Shown one piece after another: positions 16,135 through 24,304 of a stretch of DNA of 64,000 bases. The stretch spans positions 186,001 to 250,000 of the forward strand of contig NZ_JAMWEG010000002.1 of NCBI RefSeq assembly GCF_025460765.1, read 5' to 3'. The notes under the pieces are model-generated. The model had not been told where the DNA came from and searched no databases. It saw only the letters and a program-made list of their open reading frames with translations. The stretch comes from Micromonospora sp. MA102 (GTDB lineage: Bacteria; Actinomycetota; Actinomycetes; Mycobacteriales; Micromonosporaceae). Each line of letters opens with the position of its first letter. The first letter of the stretch is position 1. The position numbers and the translations under genes are program-made.

Positions 16135-17241
16135 CTAGTCGTTGCTGTAGGCGGGGCGCCGGTCGACGCGCGACAGATCGGTCCCGGACTTGAAGATCCG
16201 CCGGTGCACGTGCGAGCGCGGCATCCGATCCGCGGTCGACCGGCGGAGGTCGGGCACGGCGAAGGAGCGGCGCAGCCACCGGTCCTGGCCGTCGTGCCGG
16301 GCGGCGAAGCCGGTGCGACCGTGCACCGCCTTGTCGTTGTCGACGATGAGCAGGTCCCCGGCCTCGAGGACGTGGCCGACCAGGTTGGTCAGCATCGCCC
16401 GGCGCAGGCTGGCCAGCGCTCGCCGGCCATCCGGGTCCTCGGTGGTCATCGCGTGGAAGTCGACGCACAGCTCCGGATCGAATGGCGACCCGCTGAGCAC
16501 CGGGACCGGCCCGGCGTAGACGTCCTCCCGATCGCCCACGAAGGAGCTGGCCAGCCGGATCCGGTAGATCGGCTGGGTGAGCACCTCCCGGGTCCCGCCG
16601 TCCAACCCGGCGAGCGCGCGGCGGATGCCGCTGGCCAGCGTGAGCGCCGCCCGCTCGTGGTCCGGCCGGAGGGCGAGCAGGCTGATGAAGCGTGGCCGCT
16701 GCGGGTGGAAACCGTCCTCGGTGTGCAGCTCCAGGAAGCAGCTGCCGGTGTTCTCCTGCCGCTTCTCGGCGCCGAGCACGGGCGCGACGTCCTGGATGAT
16801 CCGGCCCGCCTTCTCGTCGGCGTACGAGATCACGTCGCCGAGGATGTTCATGACCGCCAGCTGGGTCATCGTCGCGACCTCGAGCCGTTGCCAGTCACCG
16901 TCGTAGTTGCCCTGCTCGGGCGTGGGCGGCAGCACGTCGTCGATCGGCACGTTGCGCAGCAGCAGCATCCCGTCCGGGTTGCTGCGGTAGCGGAACTGGG
17001 TGAGGGCGCGCACCAGCGTTTCCGGTCCCTCGCGCAGCATCCGCAACTTGCAGTCGACCATCAGGTCGTCGTCGTCCAGGTGCAGACCTGAGGGCCGGCT
17101 CGCATGCCGGGCGGCGATCCCCCGCGCCACCGTCCGCAGGCACTCGCGGTCGTCGTCGGCCAGCACGAAAGCCGCGCGCCCCGCCCGCCTGACGGGCCAC
17201 GAGCGGCCCTCGTCGTCCGTCACCATGGCGACCTTGTCCAT
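16135..17241 (-). CDS. Fe(II)/2-oxoglutarate amino acid hydroxylase, VioC/AsnO type
   Basis: A 368-residue clavaminate-synthase-like oxygenase. The facial triad uses Glu: LHTEDGFHP gives H173 and E175, with H307 in AVHGRTGF, and R321, 14 residues further, sits where the 2-oxoglutarate-binding Arg is found in VioC. The stretch ENTGS..LELHTEDGFHPQRP is the hallmark of the branch that beta- or gamma-hydroxylates free amino acids such as Arg, Asn and Lys (VioC, AsnO, KDO-like enzymes). The precise amino acid is not predictable. I prefer ATG 17241 over GTG 17247 because GGAGGA is then 9 bases away. First gene of the operon below the MarR gene. Confidence 0.85.
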   Translation of the reverse strand: MDKVAMVTDDEGRSWPVRRAGRAAFVLADDDRECLRTVARGIAARHASRPSGLHLDDDDLMVDCKLRMLREGPETLVRALTQFRYRSNPDGMLLLRNVPIDDVLPPTPEQGNYDGDWQRLEVATMTQLAVMNILGDVISYADEKAGRIIQDVAPVLGAEKRQENTGSCFLELHTEDGFHPQRPRFISLLALRPDHERAALTLASGIRRALAGLDGGTREVLTQPIYRIRLASSFVGDREDVYAGPVPVLSGSPFDPELCVDFHAMTTEDPDGRRALASLRRAMLTNLVGHVLEAGDLLIVDNDKAVHGRTGFAARHDGQDRWLRRSFAVPDLRRSTADRMPRSHVHRRIFKSGTDLSRVDRRPAYSND

Positions 17242-17772
17242 CGACACAGGTCCTCCCCCGTCTCAGTCAACTGATCACGCTCAGGATCCTGATCGCGAAT
17301 CACACTACATCAATTGCTCGGGAAGGACGGGGAAAAGCAATGTCAGGTCGTCGACATCTCGGCGGTGAATGATTGAACGAAGCACACATATGCGGTGGAG
17401 CAACGCTCCTGGCGATATTGCGAGCGCGTTTCCAGCCGCTGGGACGACTGACGAGTCAAATTTCCCAGCCGGCGTCATCTCCTGGCCGCCACCCCGGCCG
17501 GAGGCCGGAAGGAGGGGAAGGATCGGCAGGTCGGCAGGCTGGGGCGAACGGCGGCAGCCGGTGCGATGGGGGGAGCCGGCCGCTGTTCCGCGCCGTCGAA
17601 TCAGTCAACGATGTTGCGTGAATGTGACAGGACGGGAGCCTCGGCGTGGAGCCATTTCGCTGCCATCGCCGGCTAACGGACAAACTTATGAATCTGCTGA
17701 TTTCACGACTTCCGGACCGGGTCGAGTGACGCGCCTAACATTTCCCGCCGCAGCGGCCCGGACCGCCGGAAG
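17242..17772. other. 531-bp non-coding interval with locally lower GC
   Basis: This gap separates the MarR gene from the hydroxylase operon. Apart from the palindrome at 17275-17298 I see no convincing gene. Frames of 75-170 codons exist on both strands, but they use codons atypical for this genome, begin at weak starts and resemble nothing known. The stretch 17290-17440 and 17600-17740 is noticeably richer in A/T than its surroundings, as expected for promoters or recently acquired DNA. Confidence 0.6.
17275..17298. promoter_or_regulatory. 24-bp imperfect palindrome upstream of the hydroxylase operon
   Basis: Ten of twelve base pairs match around a centre between 17286 and 17287; the inner 12 bases TCAGGATCCTGA are perfectly palindromic. 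It lies 34 bases upstream of the hydroxylase ATG, in the expected promoter zone of the eight-gene transcript, and is a good operator candidate for the MarR-family protein encoded just upstream. Confidence 0.55.
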
Positions 17773-18264
17773 TCACCCGCCGGAGGCCGGCCTGGCCGAC
17801 TTCTCGGGGTCGTCGAGCACCCGCCGGGCCCGCTCCAGCAGGTGCCGCAGGGCGGCCAGCTCGTCCGCCGTGAACTCCTCCTCGTAGCGGGCGTCGACCT
17901 CGCGGGCGGCGAGGTCGGCCCGGGCCAGCAGGGCGGCGCCCCGACGGGTCAGGGTCAACGCCAGGACCCGGGGATGGATCGCCGCGGGAGTCCGCTGGGC
18001 CAGCCCGCGCTTCTCGAGGGCGGCGGTCACCACGCTCATCGACTGGGGCGTGACCCGGCACAGGCGAGCGAGCTGCGCGCTCGACGACCCGGGATTGCAC
18101 CGCAGCATCAGCATCGCGGTGTACTGCGTGACGGTGAGGTCGAACGGCGCCAGGCAGTCCGCCTTCCGGACGACCATCACCGACGCCGCGTGCTGGAGCA
18201 GGGTGCTGACCCGCCCGTTGATCTCCTGCTGCCGCGCCACGTCGGCCCTGCTGGTCGTGCCCAC
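17773..18264 (-). CDS. MarR-family transcriptional regulator
   Basis: A 163-residue winged-helix regulator. Helices at the start (NGRVSTLLQHAASVMV) mediate dimerisation; the DNA-binding part reads TVTQYTAMLML, SSAQLARLCRVTPQSMSVVTAALEKRGLAQR (recognition helix) and a wing with HPRVLALTLTRRG. MarR proteins usually repress adjacent transport and catabolic or biosynthetic genes and release DNA on binding a small phenolic or related ligand. The GTG at 18264 has GGGAGGA 8 bases upstream. It lies at the head of the accessory cluster in the same orientation as the operon and next to its exporter, so local control is likely. Confidence 0.9.
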   Translation of the reverse strand: MGTTSRADVARQQEINGRVSTLLQHAASVMVVRKADCLAPFDLTVTQYTAMLMLRCNPGSSSAQLARLCRVTPQSMSVVTAALEKRGLAQRTPAAIHPRVLALTLTRRGAALLARADLAAREVDARYEEEFTADELAALRHLLERARRVLDDPEKSARPASGG

Positions 18265-18420
18265 TGACGGTTCCTCCCGCGCTGTCCGTCCCGGTCGGTA
18301 CCCGCGCACGGCCGACCTCAGGGCCACTGTCGCACGGCGCGGGAGTACCCGACACTCGACACAGGCACCCTGAGCAGCGGATCGGCCCGGGCCGCGCGCC
18401 CGGCGGCGGCGATCAGCGCC

Positions 18421-19506
18421 TCAGAGGCGGACCGGCATGAGGATGGAGAACGCGTCGCCGTCGTCGGGGCGGCGCACGGCCAGCGGGGCGATCGGCCCGT
18501 CCAGCTCCAGCACGAGCTGGCCCCGGCCGCCGGCGTCCAGCGCGTCGAGCAGGTACTCCCGGTTCACCGCCACCCGCAGGCCGTCCGGGGTGTCGGGCCC
18601 CACCACGCGCAGCCCGTCCCGGTCGTCCAGGCCGAGCACGACCACCTCGTGGTCGACCCCCGCGTACTCCCGGAGCAGCACCGGGACGCCCTCGGCGGTG
18701 AGCGCCCGGCGCAGCGCCGCCACGTCGACCGGGATCCGGTGGGTGGGCGGGTCGCCGACCTGCCCGTGCAGCAGCCGGCGGTAGTCCGGGAAGTCGTACG
18801 GGAGCGCGGCGGCGGTCACCGGCCGGCCGGCCACCGAGACCTCGACCCGGTCCGGGGCCACCAGGAGGTGCGCCTCCGGGGTGCTCCCCGCGCCGGTGTC
18901 GAGCAGGGCGCGCAGCGCGTCGACCGCGTCCACGGGCACCAGCGCGCGTACGGGCGGGCCGTCGACCTTCCCGCCGGCCCACGCCACGGCGAGCCGGTGC
19001 CGGTCGGTGGCGACCAGCCGGACGCCGTCCGGCTCGACCTCCAGCAGCACGCCGGAGAGCACCGGCAGTTCCGGGTCGGCGCCGACGGCGAACCGGACGG
19101 CGTCCACGGCGGCGGCCAGCTCGGCGCGGGACAGGACGAGTCGGGTGGCGGTCATGGGGTTCTCCTCCGGATCGATCAGGGTGCGGATCCGGGAGAGCTC
19201 ACGGCGGGCGTCGGCGAGGCCGTCCTCCAGTCGGCGCAGGTGCGCGTCCAGCAGCCGGTGCACCAGGGCCGGCCGGTGCCGGTGCCGCAGCGCCTCGGCG
19301 ATCCCGACCAGCGGCATGCCGACCCGGCGCAGGCCGGCGACGAGGCGGGCCGGTGCCACCTGGTCGTCGGTGTACCAGCGGTAGCCGGTCACCGGGTCGA
19401 CCAGCGCCGGAACGAGCACGCCGGACCGGTCGTAGAACCGCAGCGCGCTCACCGTCAGCCCGCTGGCCCGGGCCAGCTCGCCGATGCTGCGCAGTTCGCT
19501 CTCCAC
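18421..19506 (-). CDS. MerR-type regulator fused to DNA polymerase III beta-clamp domains
   Basis: A 361-residue fusion in one frame. Residues 1-75 are a MerR winged helix (SIGELARASGLTVSALRFYDRSGVL, then GYRWYTDDQV); 76-117 form the dimerisation coiled coil. From about 118 the sequence follows the DnaN sliding clamp: ATDRHRLAVAW, LPYDFPDYRRLL and the ending ILMPVRL match clamp domains II and III, while clamp domain I is absent. In ordinary MerR proteins this C-terminal place holds the effector sensor, so the clamp folds may sense a ligand or protein partner. GTG 19506 is chosen because the -10 box ends 8 bases before it. An in-frame ATG at 19155 has GGAGGAG 7 bases upstream. Confidence 0.85.
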   Translation of the reverse strand: MESELRSIGELARASGLTVSALRFYDRSGVLVPALVDPVTGYRWYTDDQVAPARLVAGLRRVGMPLVGIAEALRHRHRPALVHRLLDAHLRRLEDGLADARRELSRIRTLIDPEENPMTATRLVLSRAELAAAVDAVRFAVGADPELPVLSGVLLEVEPDGVRLVATDRHRLAVAWAGGKVDGPPVRALVPVDAVDALRALLDTGAGSTPEAHLLVAPDRVEVSVAGRPVTAAALPYDFPDYRRLLHGQVGDPPTHRIPVDVAALRRALTAEGVPVLLREYAGVDHEVVVLGLDDRDGLRVVGPDTPDGLRVAVNREYLLDALDAGGRGQLVLELDGPIAPLAVRRPDDGDAFSILMPVRL

Positions 19507-19514
19507 GACGCCGG

Positions 19515-19545
19515 ATCCTGGGCCCTCGACCCGGTCGAGGGTCAA
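19515..19545 (-). promoter_or_regulatory. MerR-type promoter with 19-bp spacer and perfect dyad
   Basis: On the minus strand -35 TTGACC (19545-19540) and -10 CAGGAT (19520-19515) are 19 bases apart, the over-long spacing typical of MerR-activated promoters. The spacer holds a perfect dyad with 9-base arms, CCCTCGACC and GGTCGAGGG, at 19523-19541. Transcription should begin at or within a base or two of the GTG at 19506, giving a leaderless mRNA. The -35 overlaps the stop of the upstream reductase gene. Autoregulation is inferred. Confidence 0.8.
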
Positions 19546-20717
19546 GCGTCCAGCACCCGGAACGTGATCCCGGCCCGGACCAGCCGGTCGAGCAGGGCGT
19601 CGCCCATGGCGGTCACCGGGGTCACCTGCCCGGCGGTCGGGGGCAGGTCGTCGAGGGCCAGGCAGAGCGCGGACTCGGCGAGCATCTTGGCGGTCTCGTC
19701 GTAGCCGGGGTCGCCGCCGGCCACCTCGGTGCGTACGGTCCGGCCGCCGCCGGTGCCGACGAACCGGACCCGGAACCACGACTTCGCCCGCTGGGCGGCG
19801 CTCGGCCCCTGGCCGGAGGAGAGCCGGCCGAGCAGCCAGCGCCGGGTCGGCGGCAGCTTCACCAGCCCGACCACGCCGGCCAGGCCCACGCCGGCGGCCA
19901 GCACGGTGGGCAGCCGCTTCACCGCGGCGAAGTGGCGGTAGGTGAAGTCCGGGCCGTACTCCGGGCGGGCCGCCGCCGACCGGCGGACCACCTGCGGGTC
20001 GATGGTGGGCAGCGGCACCGCCCACTGGCCGAACTCCCGCACCCGGCCGACCCGGCCGGGCACCGCCCGGACCCGGCGGCCCTCCGGCCGTGGCTCGACC
20101 GCCCGGCGGGCCTTCGCCGCCCGGCTCATCTCGCCCGTGCGGGAGAACGCGGTGAGCGCCGAGTGGTACGTGCCGGCGGAGAACCGCCCGCCGGCCCGGA
20201 CGTAACCGTCCACGGTGACCGGCCCGTCGGCCGGAAGCTGCTTGACGGTGAACCAGGCGCCCAGGTCGTGCGGGATCGAGTCGAAGCCGCAGGCGTGCAC
20301 CAGCCGTGCCCCGGTGCGCACCGCCTCGGCGTGGTGCCGCACGTACATGAGGTCGACGAACTCCGGCTCGCCGGTGATGTCGAGGTAGTCGGTGCCGGCC
20401 GCGGCGCAGGCCGCGACCAGCGGTTCGCCGTGGTGGATGTACGGGCCGACGGTGCTGGCGACCACCCGGGCGGTCTCCGCCACGGCACGAAGCGACGCCG
20501 GGTCGGTGACGTCGGCGGTGAGCAGCGGCAGCTCGGCCAGGCCCGGCTCGATGGCGGCCAGCCGGTCGCGCACCCCGGCCAGCTTGCCCGGGTTGCGGCC
20601 GGCCAGCGCCCAGCGCAGCCCGTCCGGGGCGTGCCGGGCGAGGTACTCGGCGGTGAGGCCGCCGGTGAAGCCGGTGGCGCCGAAGAGGACGAGGTCGTAC
20701 GGGCGGTCGTCGCGCAT
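19542..20717 (-). CDS. Saccharopine-dehydrogenase-like NAD(P)-binding reductase
   Basis: A 391-residue protein with an N-terminal Rossmann fold (YDLVLFGATGFTGGLTAEYLA) and the conserved TVGPYIHHGEPLVAACAAAGTDYLDITGE stretch of the saccharopine dehydrogenase/trans-acting enoyl reductase family. Members in mycobacteria (Rv2449c, Rv2953) reduce lipid intermediates; true lysine-pathway activity is unlikely for this branch. A weakly hydrophobic segment around residues 275-290 may associate with membrane. ATG at 20717. The gene is followed immediately by the MerR-clamp fusion, whose promoter overlaps its last codons. Confidence 0.85.
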   Translation of the reverse strand: MRDDRPYDLVLFGATGFTGGLTAEYLARHAPDGLRWALAGRNPGKLAGVRDRLAAIEPGLAELPLLTADVTDPASLRAVAETARVVASTVGPYIHHGEPLVAACAAAGTDYLDITGEPEFVDLMYVRHHAEAVRTGARLVHACGFDSIPHDLGAWFTVKQLPADGPVTVDGYVRAGGRFSAGTYHSALTAFSRTGEMSRAAKARRAVEPRPEGRRVRAVPGRVGRVREFGQWAVPLPTIDPQVVRRSAAARPEYGPDFTYRHFAAVKRLPTVLAAGVGLAGVVGLVKLPPTRRWLLGRLSSGQGPSAAQRAKSWFRVRFVGTGGGRTVRTEVAGGDPGYDETAKMLAESALCLALDDLPPTAGQVTPVTAMGDALLDRLVRAGITFRVLDA

Positions 20718-20770
20718 CCGCCGAGTGTGCCATCCGCGGCCGTCCGGATCACGGGGTGCGGCGCCCCGCC

Positions 20771-21199
20771 TCAGCCCGCGGCCGGCCGTTCCGGCGGGGA
20801 GCGGTCCGCCCGCAGCACCTCCCCGGTCTCCACGAGCTGCTGCGTCTCCCGCAGCGCCTGGCGCAGGAACCGGCAGGGGTCGTCACCGACCAGGTGGGCG
20901 GCGAGCCCCGGCAGCATCGCCGGCCCACCGGCGGGCAGGCGGGCCGCCAGTTCGGTGCCGCGCCCGCCGGGGGCGGGGCGCGCGGACAGCTCGACCGCGC
21001 CGCCGAGCCGGTGCAGCGGTTCCGGCCGGCGCCCGGTCGGCAGGACCTCCTCGGGCCGGCCGGCCACCGTCACCACCTCCCAGCGCCCGGGCCGCGGGCC
21101 GGGCACGGCCGTGGGCGCTCGGCGCCGGCGCCGGTGTACGAGGGCGCCCGCGACCACGACGGCCAGCCCGCCGCCCGCCAGGCGTCCCATCCGTGCCAC
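20771..21199 (-). CDS. Small membrane-anchored protein, SRPBCC-related remnant
   Basis: A 142-residue protein with one N-terminal membrane helix (residues about 5-22) and an Arg cluster behind it. The rest carries features of a shortened SRPBCC (cyclase/START-like) domain, including the strand GAVELSARPAPGGRGTELAARL and the C-terminal helix LRQALRETQQLVETGEV, which is common at the end of such membrane-linked proteins in actinobacteria. The function is unknown. Start could be ATG 21199 or 21190. It lies divergently from the large LuxR regulator gene, with 162 bases between. Confidence 0.6.
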   Translation of the reverse strand: MARMGRLAGGGLAVVVAGALVHRRRRRAPTAVPGPRPGRWEVVTVAGRPEEVLPTGRRPEPLHRLGGAVELSARPAPGGRGTELAARLPAGGPAMLPGLAAHLVGDDPCRFLRQALRETQQLVETGEVLRADRSPPERPAAG

Positions 21200-21361
21200 C
21201 CGGTCCCTCCCGTCCTCGCGGGTCCCGGGCGGCCGGCATCATGGCCGGCCGCCCGCGTGCCTCCACCCTGCGACCGGACCGGGTGACACCGGCTCGCCCG
21301 GAAGGGGTGAACCGGCCCGGTCCGGGTAACCGCTGCCCGCACCGACCGGGGGAGGGGCCGC

Positions 21362-24292
21362 ATGCCGCAGGAGGCTGACCGCGTCGAGGTCGCCGCGACA
21401 CCGACCGACGGGGCCGGGGCGACGGACGCCGCCGACCCGCCGCTCCCGCCGGGCGGGGGCGCCGGGGCGGTGGGGGTCGGCGGAGTGCCCGGCGGAGGCG
21501 GGTCGGCGGGCGGCCTCGGGGCGGTGGGCGCGCCCCTGCTGGCGTCCCGGCTGGCGCCGGCCGCGCTGCCCGAGCCGGTGCTGGTCCGGCCCCGGCTGCT
21601 GGACCGGCTCGACCAGGGCGCCGCCGGGCCCGTCACCCTGGTCCTCGCCCCCGCCGGCTGGGGCAAGACCACACTCCTCGCCGGCTGGGCCCGGGCCGTG
21701 CGGGACGAGCCGCCGCCGGCCTGGGTGACGGTGGAGGAGGGCGACACCGGCGAGCGGCTCTGGGCCTACCTGGCGGCGGCGCTGCGGGCGGCCGCCGAGG
21801 GAGTCCCGGACGAGGGGCCGCAGCCGCCGGTGCCGGACGGCCCGCCCCGGCCGGACCAGCTCGAACTGCTCGCCGCGGCGCTCGCGGCCCGGGAGCGCCC
21901 GGTGCTGCTGGTCCTGGACGACCTGCACCGGGTGACCGACCCGGCCGCGCTGACCGGGTTGGAGTTCCTGCTACGGCACACCGAGGGACGGCTGCGCCTG
22001 GTGGCGGCCGCGCGGACCGACCCGCCGCTGGCCCTGCACCGGTGGCGGCTGGCCGGCGAGCTGACCGAGGTGGGGCCGGGGGAGCTGGCGTTCACCCCCG
22101 ACGAGGTGGCCGACCTGCTGGTCGCGCACGGCGTGCCGCTGCCGGCCGCGGCGGTGCCCCGGCTGGCCGACCGGACCGGCGGCTGGCCCGCCGGCCTGCG
22201 CTTCGCCGCGCTCGCGCTGCGCGCCCAGGCCGACCCGGCCCGCGCGGTCGACGCGTTCGCCGGCGACCAGGCGGACGTCGCCGGGTACCTGCGCGACGAG
22301 GTGCTCGCGCCGCTGGACCCGGCGGCCCGGGAGGTGCTGCGCCGCAGCGCGGTGGCCGCCGCCGTCTGCGCCGACCTGGCCGACGCCGTGACCGGGCGGC
22401 CCGACGCCGGCCAGGTGCTGGCCGACCTGGCCCGGGAGGGCGGCTTCGTCCAGCAGGACGGGGGCAACCCGCCCTGGTACCGGTGCCACCCGCTCCTGGC
22501 CGACCTGCTCCGCGACGAGCTGGACCGGCTCCCCGCCGACGAGCTGCGCGAGCTGCACCGGCGCGCCACCGGCTGGTACGCGGGCCACGACCGGCCGGCC
22601 GAGGCACTGCGGCACGCGCTGGCCGGCGGGGAGTGGGACACCGCCACCGAGCTGCTGATCGCCCGCTGGCCCGAGCTGGCGCCGTACGAGCGCACCGGGC
22701 GCGCCGCACCGGCCCCGCCCGAGCCGCCGGTCGAGGCGGTGCGCCGCGATCCCGAGCTGGCGCTGGCCGGCGCGGCCGAACGGGCGTACGCCGGGGACCA
22801 CGTGGCGGCCGCGGGACGGCTTCGGACGGGCGTCGAGCACGCCCGCGACCTGCCGGCCCCGCGCCGGGACCGGTTCCGGCGGCTGGCCACCGCGGTGGAG
22901 CTGACCCTGGCCCGGCTCGACGGGGACCACGACGAGGTACGCCGGGCGGCCGGGCGGTTGCTCGCCACCGCCGCCCCGACCGCGCCGGGGGACGACCCGC
23001 GGGCCGGCGCCACCGAGGACGCCGACGTGCGGGCGGTCGCCGGCACCGCGCTGGGGCTGGTGGCGCTGGCCGAGGGGGAGCTGTCCGAGGCCGCCGCACA
23101 GTTCTCCGCCGCGCTGGCGGCGGCGCGGCGGGCGGGCCGGCCGCGTACCGAGCTGGTCTGCGCGAGCCGGTCGGCGCTGCTGGACGCGGCGCACGGCGCG
23201 CTCCGGTCCGCCGAACGCACCGCCCGGGAGGCGCTGGCCATGGCGCCCTGCGAGGGCTGGTCCGCGCGGCTGGACTGCGGTTACGCGTACCTCGCGCTGG
23301 CCCTGGTGGCGTGGGACCGCGACGAGCCGGCGGAGGCCGCGGCGAACCTGAGCCTGGCCGGCCCGGCGACCGCGGAGCCGGGCGGGGCGGCGCTGGCCGC
23401 GCTCTGCCGGGCCGGGCTGCTGGCCGCCGGCGGTGAGCCGGCCGCGGCCCTGCGCGCGCTGGCCGCGGCCCGGGAGACGGCGCCCGGCCCGGAGCTGGGG
23501 GCCTGGCTGCTGGCCGACGAGGCCCAGCTGCGGGCCGCCGTCGGGGACCTGGAGACCGCGCGTGCCCTGCTCGCCGACGCGGGAGCGGGCCAGCCGGACA
23601 CGCCGACCCCACCCGACCCGGCCGGCGCGGCCCCGGCCGGCGCGGCCCGGCCGGGCGGACCGGCGGTCGCCGGGGAGCCGGACGGCGCCCGCGGCGGTGG
23701 GCGGGCCGCCCTGGACGTGGCCCTGGCCCGGCTGCGGCTGGGGGCCGGCGACGCCCGCGCGGCCGGCCGGGCGCTGCCCGACTGGACCGGCCCGGACGCG
23801 GACTCCTGGCCGCTGCCCGTGCGGCTCACCGCCGGGCTGCTCGACGCGGAGCTGACCGGCGCCGGAGGCGACGACCGCGGCGCCGGGCGGATCCTGGAGC
23901 AGGTGCTCGACCTGGCCGAGCCGGAGGGCTACCGGCGGGTCTTCACCCGCGCCGAGCCGGCGGTCCGCGACCTGCTCGCCGCGCACCTCGACGCCGGCAC
24001 GGCGCACTGGGCGACGGTGAGCGACCTGGTCCGCGGGGCCGACGAGCGGCGGGCCGACGAGGCGCCGGAGCGCCCGGCCGGCCCGGAGCGGACCCTGGAC
24101 GAGCCACTCACCGAGCGGGAACTGACGATCCTGCGCTACCTCCAGAGCATCCTGTCCAACGTGGAGATCGCGAGCGAGCTGTCGCTGTCGGTCAACACCG
24201 TGAAGACCCACGTGCGCAACATCTACCGCAAGCTCGACGCGACCCGCCGGCGGGAGGCCGTCCGGCGGGCGCGCGAGCTGCGGCTGATCTGA
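21362..24292 (+). CDS. Large ATP-dependent LuxR-family regulator (MalT/LAL type)
   Basis: A 976-residue STAND-type regulator. A low-complexity Gly/Pro start (to about 55) precedes the NTPase module with Walker A LAPAGWGKTTL (95-105) and Walker B VLLVLDDLHR (about 181-190). A winged-helix and arm region follows, then about 400 residues of Ala/Leu-rich TPR-like helices (about 470-880) that would sense an inducer. The C-terminal LuxR HTH reads LTERELTILRYLQS...IASELSLSVNTVKTHVRNIYRKL. Such proteins bind ATP and a small molecule and activate a nearby operon. Target genes are not obvious; DsbA-like and BON genes lie convergent. ATG 21362 follows GGGGGAGGGG. Confidence 0.92.
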   Translation: MPQEADRVEVAATPTDGAGATDAADPPLPPGGGAGAVGVGGVPGGGGSAGGLGAVGAPLLASRLAPAALPEPVLVRPRLLDRLDQGAAGPVTLVLAPAGWGKTTLLAGWARAVRDEPPPAWVTVEEGDTGERLWAYLAAALRAAAEGVPDEGPQPPVPDGPPRPDQLELLAAALAARERPVLLVLDDLHRVTDPAALTGLEFLLRHTEGRLRLVAAARTDPPLALHRWRLAGELTEVGPGELAFTPDEVADLLVAHGVPLPAAAVPRLADRTGGWPAGLRFAALALRAQADPARAVDAFAGDQADVAGYLRDEVLAPLDPAAREVLRRSAVAAAVCADLADAVTGRPDAGQVLADLAREGGFVQQDGGNPPWYRCHPLLADLLRDELDRLPADELRELHRRATGWYAGHDRPAEALRHALAGGEWDTATELLIARWPELAPYERTGRAAPAPPEPPVEAVRRDPELALAGAAERAYAGDHVAAAGRLRTGVEHARDLPAPRRDRFRRLATAVELTLARLDGDHDEVRRAAGRLLATAAPTAPGDDPRAGATEDADVRAVAGTALGLVALAEGELSEAAAQFSAALAAARRAGRPRTELVCASRSALLDAAHGALRSAERTAREALAMAPCEGWSARLDCGYAYLALALVAWDRDEPAEAAANLSLAGPATAEPGGAALAALCRAGLLAAGGEPAAALRALAAARETAPGPELGAWLLADEAQLRAAVGDLETARALLADAGAGQPDTPTPPDPAGAAPAGAARPGGPAVAGEPDGARGGGRAALDVALARLRLGAGDARAAGRALPDWTGPDADSWPLPVRLTAGLLDAELTGAGGDDRGAGRILEQVLDLAEPEGYRRVFTRAEPAVRDLLAAHLDAGTAHWATVSDLVRGADERRADEAPERPAGPERTLDEPLTERELTILRYLQSILSNVEIASELSLSVNTVKTHVRNIYRKLDATRRREAVRRARELRLI

Positions 24293-24304
24293 CCGCGACC
24301 GGGC

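Noticed and set aside
17456..17683. 75-codon minus-strand frame in the gap before the hydroxylase operon, considered as a peptide precursor
   Set aside because: It starts at a weak TTG without ribosome site and has poor codon bias and no core-peptide-like sequence.
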